From the NCBI GenBank assembly GCA_033964015.1, contig JAWWUD010000058.1, forward strand, positions 62,001-126,000: a DNA stretch of 64,000 bases, in the 5' to 3' direction. The position numbers and the translations under genes are program-made. The DNA comes from Scolanthus callimorphus. Its lineage: Eukaryota > Cnidaria > Anthozoa > Actiniaria > Edwardsiidae. Position 1 is the first letter of the stretch. Each line of letters opens with the position of its first letter. The notes under the pieces were generated by a model. The model was not told the DNA's origin and searched no databases. It saw nothing but the letters and a program-made list of their open reading frames with translations. This document shows, one piece after another, positions 32,373 to 42,200 of the stretch.

Positions 32373-33347
32373 ATGGCGGACGAATCGAATTCCAACGAGC
32401 ATCACACAAAAAAGAAGAAGAAGTCGAAGAAAAATAAAGAAAGTCACGAAAAACAAGACACAACAGAAGGTAATGATTCAACTGTTGACGTGAATTTGAA
32501 ACGAAAATCAAGCGATTCTTCGCAAGATGAGGCCCCAATAAAGAAAAACAAAGTTGAGCTCCCAAATGGGCACTTGGAAGCGAAGACACCAAAGAGGAAC
32601 AACTGGACTTCGGAGCAAGAGAAAGAGCTCCTTGACAGGGTTCAGGAGCATGTGTCTCAATTAGTATGTGAAAGGGGTCCTAAAAAGCATGTTTTCTTAA
32701 AGCAAATTGACTTTGAGAAAATAAAGGTTGGAGGATTCGAACCAGCAGAAATAAGTGCAAAGTTTCATTTGCTTAGCAATCGAGTGCGAAAGATGAGGAC
32801 AGCTATGGAGATTATAGCTGATATGAAACAATTACCTGAATCACGAGGTAGCAAGAAACAACAGAAAGAGTCTGATCCACTGCTTCCCAAAAAGCCTTTG
32901 AGTGCATATTTTCAGTATTTTAGAGAGAAGAGAGAAAAGGTTCACCAGAGGCACCCAGAATTAAGCAATCTTGAGCTTACTTCTAAAATTGGCAAAAAGT
33001 GGAACAAGCTGAGCGAAGAGAAGAAGAGGAAGTACAGTGATCGTTACCAAGCTGAACATGAGGAATACCAGGCAAAGATGTTAGAATACCTGATTGAACA
33101 CAATCCAAGTGTCATTCCGCCAAAGGATGCCTTTGCACTTTGGGCAGAAGAAGAGATTAAAGAAGTCATCAAAGAGTTCCCAGATGTTTCTGAAAAGAAG
33201 AAGAAAAAGAAGCTAAAACGAAGATGGAAAGCAGTTTCAGATCAAGATAAAGATAAATGGGAGAAGAGGGCGAAATTAGAGATGAAGAAGTATAGGGGTA
33301 GGGTGTACACTGCACAGAAAAAGGCCAAGCAGTCAAACAGTGAATGA
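32373..33347 (+). CDS. UBF-like nucleolar HMG-box protein, 324 aa
   Basis: Single intronless frame to TGA 33345-33347. An in-frame ATG exists at 32286, but the ATG at 32373 has the better context (aaaATGG) and begins the conserved-looking acidic/basic N-terminus. Residues 10-75 are Lys-rich and disordered, with likely nuclear localisation signals. Residues 77-152 (NNWTSEQEKELL...NRVRKMRTAMEII) match the UBF N-terminal dimerisation-type region. HMG box 1 is at about 172-240 (PKKPLSAYFQYFREKRE) and a poorer HMG box 2 at about 250-308. Vertebrate UBF (UBTF) has six boxes and a long acidic tail; this has two boxes and no tail, so it is a short UBF-like protein, possibly a retrocopy. Expected role: DNA bending at rDNA/Pol I promoters, in the nucleolus. 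Confidence 0.85.
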   Translation: MADESNSNEHHTKKKKKSKKNKESHEKQDTTEGNDSTVDVNLKRKSSDSSQDEAPIKKNKVELPNGHLEAKTPKRNNWTSEQEKELLDRVQEHVSQLVCERGPKKHVFLKQIDFEKIKVGGFEPAEISAKFHLLSNRVRKMRTAMEIIADMKQLPESRGSKKQQKESDPLLPKKPLSAYFQYFREKREKVHQRHPELSNLELTSKIGKKWNKLSEEKKRKYSDRYQAEHEEYQAKMLEYLIEHNPSVIPPKDAFALWAEEEIKEVIKEFPDVSEKKKKKKLKRRWKAVSDQDKDKWEKRAKLEMKKYRGRVYTAQKKAKQSNSE

Positions 33348-34005
33348 AATAGGGTCCTAGATTAGACTTTTAATGTGAATTATACCAGGTTTCACAACTT
33401 CACTCAAATTTTTAAAATTTTTGTTTCTATAAGAGCTGGGATTCTTTATCAAGATAACAATAAGTCGCCTCAGGCTCTGTGATTATCACCTTTACTTTGT
33501 CTTGGTAACTATTCACCGATAATCACATTGTTCTTGGTCGTTCTTGGACTGACCCCTTCAATTACACATTACTCAGAACAGTCATCTGACAAAGGAAAAA
33601 AGATAGGGGGTTACCCAGTGGCACATCTTGTAAGTTCTTATTCTTGAAAGTTCAATAAGATGATGATGTCATAAAAAAACAGGTAATATCATTTAGAGCA
33701 ATACACTACCCATCTGGAATCTTCAGTACCATCTGTTGGGAGTTTATATAGGATAGGAGGATATTTTCTGGAATCACACAATTATTTTAATTACATCGTG
33801 ACCCATGTTTTCACAGCATCTCTGTATGTTCACTTTTGCCTTTCTGCCAGTCAAACCTTATTATGTCCTGTTTTGACTAGTTGTGCAGTTGCCTGGCTTT
33901 CTGTCCTGATGTCTGGTTTTCATTCAGAGGGAAGAAAGTTGAGTGCACAACGCAAAATGATGTGGTTGGCACAGATTGTTTGACTGGCAGATCAGCAAAG
34001 TCAAA

Positions 34006-34011
34006 AATAAA
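34006..34011 (+). terminator. Candidate polyadenylation signal of the UBF-like gene
   Basis: Overlapping AATAAA hexamers about 660 bases after the stop codon; no earlier good hexamer noticed. Confidence 0.4.
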
Positions 34012-34140
34012 ATAAAAATATTTGATGTTTGAAAATGTGGGTTACAATGTGGTGGTTTTAGCTGTAATTCCCTGCTAACCACTTTTCCTTTGTAATCTTT
34101 GAGGTAACAGGCATATAATGAGACTTGCCTCCAGTATAGA

Positions 34141-34548
34141 CCTATATCACATTAATATGGCTGAATAATGCCTTATGGTTATCAGGAAACGAAGTCCAGT
34201 ATTCAATCCAGCACATCCATATTTTTAAACTTGCAAAGTTTTGTGAAAATTGGTTGAATACTGACTGAGATGTAATATTTTTTAAATTGATCATTTTTAC
34301 AGTAAAATGTATTTACTGGTAGCACATCGATGTGCTACCAGCCTCATTATGATGTTTTTGCCCATACATTTAATTTGTAAAAAAATAAGCCAAGAAGCTT
34401 AGTTTTGTAAATTCACATCTCAGCCAGTTTTCAAGTAATTTGTCAAAAACGTTGCAGTTTTACTAATACGGATGTGCTAAATTTAACACTGGACTTTGTT
34501 TCCTGATAACTATAAGATATTATTAAGCCATACTAACGTGATAAAGGT
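34141..34548. repeat. 408-bp foldback element with a perfect central palindrome
   Basis: The outer arms CCTATATCAC... and ...GTGATAAAGG pair imperfectly over almost the full length. At the centre (34317-34340) is a perfect 24-base palindrome with core GGTAGCACATCGATGTGC. No coding. Confidence 0.65.
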
Positions 34549-34766
34549 TGATGATGTTGGATCCTCAAACTTCTGATTGCTTGAACTAGCTAACATTTAT
34601 AGATATTTGCTAACAATCCAATTCTTAGTAGCCTCCATTAGCATTTCATCATTATACTTTACAATTCATCTCTTTCTATTCTTAGTAGGAACATTGTCCG
34701 ATTTTATTAATTTAAGAATAAATTTTGTAAGTGTCAATACACATTCAATCATTTTAACAGATGCTT

Positions 34767-34879
34767 TAGCCTGTGTAGTGGCTCTAAAGGGGAGGGGAGT
34801 TGGGGCGAGCACAAAAAAACGAAGGGGTTCTGGGAAGGGGTGGCCCGACTCCCTTCCCTCTAGAGCCGCTACACAGGCC
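34767..34879. mobile_element. 113-bp Mutator-like MITE
   Basis: Ends TAGCCTGTGTAGTGGCTCTA and TAGAGCCGCTACACAGGCC, with a perfect 10-bp target duplication ACAGATGCTT (34757-34766, 34880-34889). Interior GGGGAGGGGAG / CTCCCTTCCCTC. Confidence 0.8.
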
Positions 34880-35249
34880 ACAGATGCTTTTACTCAGGTG
34901 GTTCTCCAGGAGGAGGCCTGTAGGGACTTAGTGTCACAATAAAACCTCCTTGGTCTGTGTAGCAAGCATAAAGGGAAAGGAAGGAGGAAAAAGAGAAGAG
35001 AGATCCCTTCTCCCCCTTCTCCATGCATCCACTCACTTGCCCTTTCTCTGCACTTGAGACATGCTATAGAAGAAAATTTGGACACTTTGGAGAATGTCTC
35101 CTCGAGCCACATGACCTCGATTAGTAACCAAACTGGCATTTATAATAAATAGCTTACATTCATAACGAGTTTACCCTATGTTGTCTTATGTTCTGCCACT
35201 AAGGATAGACCAAATTGGCTAGCAGTCTTTATGTCTTGCTGCCTCCTAG

Positions 35250-35640
35250 TCTAGTCGCCAGAGGGGTTCAAGTGTACCCCCCGGAACTAGTAACGAGAGA
35301 TACTTTTTTGGAACCCTTAGGATATCAAGAAACTGGTTTCAGATGTCCCACGGCCCAAAAAGTGTCCCACGGCCACTTTTTGGGCCGATTTGTGTTTTTT
35401 AATTATATTCTTTTGTTATTTAATGAGATTCGATAAGCCAATTTTATAGATTCTAGCACTGTACAAAAAAGCTCTTTAGATTTTAAAACTATACTTTTAC
35501 GATCTTGGGAATACTGTGCCATCACATGTAGACTAGTTAAATTGCTGTCTCGGCCTTTTCCCGTCACATACGCATATCGTTTTGGTATACAAAGGCTGAC
35601 AGAGTATTAGAAAATATCTATCTGTAAGGAACATAACATG
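35250..35640. repeat. Interspersed repeat, copy 1 (second copy 53598-53770)
   Basis: Shares CGGAACTAGTAACGAGA, GGAACCCTTAGG, GAAACTGGTTT and AGTGTCCCACGG with 53630-53735. The 35446-35520 part recurs inverted near 55040-55110 (ATCTTGGGAATACT). Old and broken. Confidence 0.55.
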
Positions 35641-35743
35641 TATAAAACGGGCATGTATGTGTTCAGCCTATTAATGACACTATAATAGCATAAGTGGTAA
35701 GACTGGAATGCTTTTCTGAACAGTGCTACATTCCATAATGAGA

Positions 35744-36109
35744 TTATTTCCACAGGAAGCAACGGAGAAACAATCCATCACTATAGCTGGATAGAGCAGC
35801 CTGAAATTAGTAAAATGCGAAAGTTTGAGAGGAAAATCTTTTGAAATAATAAAGAAATGGCAAGGTAAAGTTCGCGATTTTAATACCGATTCGTTCGGCA
35901 AACGAGAATTCTTGCATACCAATGATGCAAACTTTGGAGGCTTGGTCGCAAATCCTATACGAACGTACACAAAATTCGAGAAATTTGCCAGGCTATTTCT
36001 TCGTTATTTCAGAAGATTTTCCTCTGAAACTTTCCAATTTTACAAATTTTGGGCTGCTCTTTCCAGCTATGGTGAGGGATTTTTTCTCCGTGGCCTCCCG
36101 TGGAAATAA
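35744..36109. repeat. 366-bp foldback element
   Basis: TTATTTCCACAGGAAGCAAC at the left pairs with GTGGAAATAA at the right and onward through CTATAGCTGG / CCAGCTATGG and GAAAGTTTGAGAGGAAAATC / GATTTTCCTCTGAAACTTTC. Confidence 0.65.
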
Positions 36110-36637
36110 GAAAAACTTCGGAAAGGTCTATTCAGACCAAACAGTAGCAGTTTAGCTGCCCCTGTTATCCTTTGCGCTTCAAGCTTCAAGGCTTTTTGGG
36201 TGACAACGTTTCCCGGAAACGGTATATCCTCTTCACATCTATAGACGTTTGTATATTTCCCCGTAAAATTATGTTCTAGATTATCTTGTTTCCTTTGTCA
36301 AAACAGTCAAGGCAAAATTCTCTATTAATCAACATTTGGTTGGCATTAGCATTTGAATGGAAATGTTTGTAAACAAAGTACCGCTATACATGTATGTGTG
36401 ATTCATTCTAGAAGCTATTAAATGAGATATGTAAACTATGACAGGGAAGATTTCTGTCACTTTGGACATTTGGAAAAAGCAGAAACTATTGTAAGATCAA
36501 TCCGTTCAGCTTGGTAAATAGACCTCTTTACTTTAGGCGTAATATTTTCCCATTTTACACCATTTGAATTACCCTGGTCCCAGGGTAAAGTTTCCGTGTT
36601 TTCGAACCAAGTTTGAAGTCGTATTTAGGTTATTTCA

Positions 36638-38949
36638 ATCAATCAATCAATCAATAATAGTTTATTTGAACGCAATTGCAGCGAAAGGCTGAATACTAGC
36701 GTGGGTCAGTAACAATAATACAATATCTATATATTAATAGCGTAAGGAAAATCGTGTCGACACTCGCTCCGCTCAGCCCTGAAGCTGTGCCGCCAAAAGA
36801 AGTTCGCAAACCCGAAGGGAAGGTGGAAATCTGGACCATGGGCGTGTTTTTGTTGGAAAAGATTCACCTCGGGCTAAGTTCTAATTCAAGCGATTTCTTA
36901 AGCGAGGGACAAAGCCGCCATCGCCGCCATGTTGAATTCTCCCACAGAAACTAAAAAAGAACTCGTTCGCGCAGCCGAAAGCACCATTGACATTCAAACC
37001 TAAATGGTTCTCTTACAGATTACATACAGGAATGTGCAGGGATAATTCTAACTTGAAAGATTTGAGCTGAGAAAAATTTTCATTCAAGTTTCAACAAACG
37101 TACACACTACATTGCTTCCCTCGGAGCACGCGCTAAGTCATGCTAAGTCGAAATGACACATTTACAAAACAAAGTCCGTGAAAGTCATGAATAATATTCT
37201 CTTAGTATAAATCCTGACGGCTCTCTCGCAAACGAAGGACGCAATCCCGAAGAGAAGGAGGAAATCCCTCCAGTGGGCATGTTTTTGTTGGAAAAGATTC
37301 ACTTTGGTCTAAGTTCTAATTCAAGCTATTTTTTAAGCGAGGGATAAAGTAGTCTCCTACGCAGCCCGTGTTTTGTGTCGGTCACGCAACGCTTCCCTCC
37401 CCACACACGGCTGCTTGCTTTTGGATCACATGCCTTTCCCTTTGTTATTTGATCGACAGTGACATGATTTCTTCAGCCAATTCGGTGCATTGTTATGTTT
37501 CAACCAATCTTGTGTCCGTAAAATGTAAACATGTCAAAAATTGAGGAAGCACATTTCAGCACCCGCTCAAAGTAATCTACCTCTTTCTGTGTGAGATGCG
37601 AAAGGTCACGGAAGAAACTCTAAAGAAATTAGTCGATGGAAATCGCTGTTTTATTTCTTCCACAGTAATAGAAAAGAAACACAAGATCTACAGATATATG
37701 TTTGTTGCTGTTGTTGTTGTTGTTGTACTCATACACTTCGTTTGTAATGTTAAAACATAAGAGTTCCATTGAATGTTTGCAAGAAGTCTGCATTGGATGT
37801 AGAAATGAAGTGAGGAATTACTTGGAGACTGATAGTTTGTTTATTTGCAAATCACACTGCTTCAAAGGTCTCACTAAATGTCAGCGAGCATTAGACGACC
37901 TTCCCTCGATTAAGTAGGACATTTGGGAACTATTTGGCAATCGAGAGGCACGCTCAAAGATATGTAGATCATCCATGTAAGGCTAACAGCCGGACTACGA
38001 CAACGACAACAACATGGCCCATGCTCGAACAAAGGTGATCAAACACATCAAACACGTCGATAGAGTTCAATAAATAAGCGGCTTTCCAAAACCTGTAGAC
38101 AAATTAATTAGTACATCCTTTTTTCTGTTATAATCTGGATATCCCTCTTCTGATGAAAATGTAGTATGGAATTCTTCTCTGACAATAATTTCTTCTTTCT
38201 ACGAAGTGCGAACTATGTCATAGTTTTGAATTTCAATTGCCTTATCCGATTGGTCAATTTGAAGTGGCGCGAACGGTTCCCCGGAAATGGAAACCGATTG
38301 GTGATTGGTCAAATCGGGGAAAGGCATGTGATCCAAAAGCAAGCAGCCGTGTGTGGGGAGGGAAGCGTTGCGTGACCGACACAAAACACGGGCTGCGTAA
38401 AGCCGAAAAAATATAAATAATATAAACTACAAAAATTCTTAGTCCTTACACCATTTTTACTTGACCTGTTTCTTCTCTCCCCTCACTGACATATGATAAA
38501 CATACAAACAATTCCGAAGTCAAATTTACTTTCCATTTTCACGGGTTCTTTGACCGATTTGAGTGACGGACACGCGCGTGATTTTGTTGCACCAAAATCA
38601 GGGAGACCAGTGCAAAAAAAATCCTTTTGGGCTCACTTCATTTAATTCGGCATGGTGGGACGGGGTTCTCATGCTGATGGGAGGTTATTAGTAATGTAAA
38701 TCCAGCAGTTTATGGAAGGGGGAAATCATGAACTCCTCCCCACATCCATATGGCCATTGTGATTTTTTTCCCCGTTTTTTTTTTAAACAGAGAACACTTT
38801 TAGTAAATTTCCCCCTTACACTCCGTGAATTTTTCACGGGCATCAGCTAGTAAATTAATAATTCAGAATCTATTTGTGACAAAGTCAGCGAGGCGCTTCG
38901 TTTTGGCTGCTTGATAAGGGATAGTCTTGGAACTTCCCGTTCGGATGCA
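36638..38949 (-). mobile_element. 2.3-kb insertion with a (TGAT)n-type tail
   Basis: Comparison with the intact right TIR shows this block is absent there: TTATTTCA joins directly to CTGTAGTTTG. Its left edge is four to five ATCA units followed by a TAATAGTTTATTTGAACG stretch. On the minus strand this looks like the 3' end of a non-LTR retroposon or SINE with a tetranucleotide tail. No reverse transcriptase frame seen. Contains partial direct duplicates (GTTGGAAAAGATTCAC at 36852 and 37286) and the TIR element 37360-38397. Confidence 0.55.
37360..38397. mobile_element. 1038-bp TIR element (TA target)
   Basis: TIRs of about 83 bp: left CGCAGCCCGTGTTTTGTGTC, right complement ending GGGCTGCG. 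The flanking dinucleotide is TA on both sides (37358-37359, 38398-38399). Contains an arm block with GGCTGCTTGCTTTTGGATCA. A (GTT)n run lies at 37702. No transposase recognised. Confidence 0.7.
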
Positions 38950-39008
38950 CACTGTAGTTTGTTTTGCCTCAGTGTTTCTTGCTGAAACATCACCTGGGGG
39001 ACACACTA

Positions 39009-39251
39009 GGATTCTCAGTTCTATCAATCAAAAACGTCAGTCCCAAAGGTGGAGCTTCGGGGCCTCCTATCATTGGATGGTGAATTTAGCGCCTTCTCAT
39101 TGGCAGCAGGATTAGTTCCGGAAAGCGATCGCGTCTCCCCTTGATTAATACGATTTCGTTCCGGAACTAATCCTGCTGCCAATGAGAAGGCGCTAAATTC
39201 ACCATCCAATGATAGGGGCCCCGAAGCTCTGTTTGATAGAACTGAGAATCC
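39009..39251. mobile_element. 243-bp foldback MITE (TA target)
   Basis: Arms GGATTCTCAGTTCTATCA / TGATAGAACTGAGAATCC pair across about 100 bp each. It lies between TA dinucleotides. The insertion is proved by the uninterrupted right TIR at 53046-53075. Confidence 0.8.
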
Positions 39252-39928
39252 TAGCAGGGGCGGATTTAGGAAAAAATCTGACCGTGTAGCGCAATCATTG
39301 ATAACTATGAAAAAAAAATTTGGGGTCGGGATACAGTTGGCATGGAAGTATACACCAGACGGGTTTATCTAGTTTTTAGAGAAAACTATTCAAAATAGGG
39401 TTTACATGTTGGAGTTACTAGTAGTCAACAAATATCTCCCTAGCCTGTACGAACATCTATAGAAATCTGTGTTTCATTGCATGCAAATTTCTAACAATCA
39501 AGGTCGTCGTGAGTTCCAAACCTCACTCAGGGATTTTTAGTGGATTCAATGATATGAATCATGCATTCACTGTTGACTGCACTTTTTTCCGCAGACGCCC
39601 TACATTTCAACCAATTTGTAACTTCACCGCGCAAAGGATAAAAATGCAATAATCCGGCAATCCTAATAGGCTAATCGATCATTTATTGGAATACAGCGGA
39701 AAGCACAAACGCTATCCGATCGACAGGAACCTTGCTCTGTCTAAAGTTGATTCTTCAATGATATGGGAATAATTGTGGTTGCATGCTTCTATTACTTGAA
39801 GGAAAAAGGCCAGAACACGAATAGCTTATAATCTCAAGCCATATCAAGCTGTGTTCAAACAGTTTAACTGAAATAAATTAAACTTCATAGTCATACTCAG
39901 CCGGATTTGATATTAGGAAAAGATGTTC

Positions 39929-40266
39929 TGTTTCGCACTTTGGGCAAGGGTGATTATCCAACAAAGAACTACACAGATTTGTGATTTCTGTACTTCATTC
40001 TCGTAGATTCTGTAGAGTCAAAAACTTGTTTGATCCATGTAGCCTTGATCCTTTACATTTCATTTTTTTTATTAGTTATTTTATTTTTTTGTGTAAAATA
40101 AACTGTTCAACTCAGTTTACTGAATGCGCCGCGGGTCTGTGACTTTTGGGCGTTTTTATATTGTCAATGACGTAATATCTCATCTCTGATTGGCTGAGAC
40201 TGTAACTGATGACGTAATATCTCATTTCTGGTTGGTTGAGACTTTAACATCGGAATGTGCATAACA
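39929..40266 (-). repeat. Pao 3' LTR
   Basis: 338 bp; on the minus strand it begins TGTTATGCACATTCC and ends GTGCGAAACA. Twin of 51982-52319. Confidence 0.92.
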
Positions 40267-40358
40267 CTCCCCCTAGGTGCGGAGATATTCGAGCAGCTAT
40301 TTGTCCTATTCTAAACTATTTACTGGGTCTATGTATTAATAATAACTGATAATAATGT

Positions 40359-42191
40359 CTAATGCTCGAGTTCCTCTTTTGTCGCAATGAGACAAAGTTT
40401 GTGGATAGGTCTCTCGTAGATCCCTTCTCCCATCTTGATTCTTGCCTTGCGTACAAACCCATCTTTTCCAGGAAAGACTTCCGTTACAAGGGCCATTTTC
40501 CATTTCCTTCGGGGCGTTGCATCGATTACCAACACAAGGTCTCCTACTTGTAAGTTCTCTCTTGGGTGGAACCACTTGTTTCTTGGGAGTAATGTAGGAG
40601 CAAAGTACTTTTGCCAGGCGACCCAGAATTCTGCAATTCTCTGTTGGGTACTTCGTGCCAGGTGTCTCGGATTCACTTTCTCCTCAACTTCCGGTGCAGG
40701 TGGTGAGATATGGCTTCCCATGAGAATATCATTTGGTGTAATCGGCGGGCTCTCCCATATGTCATTCGAACTGGGGTACAGTGGTCTACTGTTTACGATG
40801 TATGTTATTTCTGCTAGAGTTGTTCGCCACTGTTCTTCTGTGAATGGTCTGTTTAGGCAGGTTGCATTGATTGCTTGGCGGACAGATTTTATCAAACTCT
40901 CTACTACTCCATTCATATGGCTAGCGCGAGGAGTGTTCCAATCCCACTCGAACTGACATGAATATTCGTCACCTAGGACACGCTTCACGTTTTCCACATC
41001 CCATTCTTTCATCATTTCAGCAAGGTATACTTGTGAGCCTGTGAAGTTAGTTCCACAATCAGACCAGCACAATGAGGGATGTCCTCTCAAGCTTGCAAAT
41101 CTCCTAAAGGCCATTATGAATGTGTCAGCACTTTTATCTGTACAGAGCTCTAAGTGCACTGCGCGTGACGTCATGCATGTAAATATGATAACTTGAGCTT
41201 CTTTGATTGTTTTTCTGTTAAGTTTGATTTGGATTGGTCCAAACATATCCATGGCTGTATGTGCAAAAACTGGTAAATTTGTGCCAACACGAATGGTTGG
41301 GATCTGTCCCATGAGTTGTTCTAAGGGCCTTCTGCGCAATTTCTTACAGATGACGCACTCTCTAGTGAGCTGTTTGGCGATTCCACGTACACCAATTATC
41401 CAATATTTCCTTCTACTTTCATGCATTAGGCGTTTATACCCACAGTGTCCTTGGGTTTCGTGTATGTGTTTCATAAGATACTTTACTAGTATGTTATTTC
41501 GAGGCAGGATTATTGGGTTTCTCATATCTGTGGGAAGTGTGCGTATATTCTCCAATCTTCCGTGCGCACGCAGAATTCCGTCATCATCTTTCGCTGCCAT
41601 CAGTCTCTTGTCTAACTTGTTGCATTCTACTTCTCGCTGGCACCATCTATACATATGATTTTCTGCTTCTTTCAGCTCTACTGCGGTTAGGGAATCTGTT
41701 CTCTTGGTCTTCTTTCTTGTGTTATTCACAAATCTTAACACCCATGCCAGAGTTTTCCTTGCTTTGTTGAACGTAGAGCACACGGTGGTCAGATGCTTTA
41801 GGACTTCGTTAGGTTCTCGTGATGCTTGATTATTCTCAGCTTGATCTACGGCGTGTACGTCACTCTTCATCTCCTTTGTTGCTTCGCAACTTGATACTTC
41901 CTCTGATTCTTCAAAGGGCGGCCAGTCCTCTTCAGGGAGCTTTAGAAACTCTGGGCCGTCTATCCATTCTTGCAACTGGTTTTCTTTGATCCCTCTAGTT
42001 AGGGCGTCAGCAGGGTTGTAGGCGGTTCTGATGTATCTAAACGTCTCTGTCTCCATTGTCTCTTGAACTTCCGCTACTCTGACTGACACAAAGGGTTTGA
42101 ATTTCTTTGGTGGTGTCTTTATCCATTTGAGAACTGTCGTGGAGTCTAACCAGAACACTTTCTTGCACGTGTTTATCTCTGCGAATGACAA
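40359..42191 (-). pseudogene. Pao RNase H end, integrase and C-terminal domain
   Basis: In the same frame as the upstream part, separated by a single TGA. Shows the RNase H tail (FWLDSTTVLKWI), an H2C2 zinc finger (HETQGHCGYKRL...CVICKK), the integrase core with DMFG, SDCGTNF and an ESLIKSVRQ glutamate (D,D,E), and a DUF5641-like C-terminus (LQVGDLVLVIDATPRRKWK). Ends TAG at 40359-40361. Apart from the stop, no decay is visible. Confidence 0.88.
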
Positions 42192-42200
42192 AGCTTCTTT

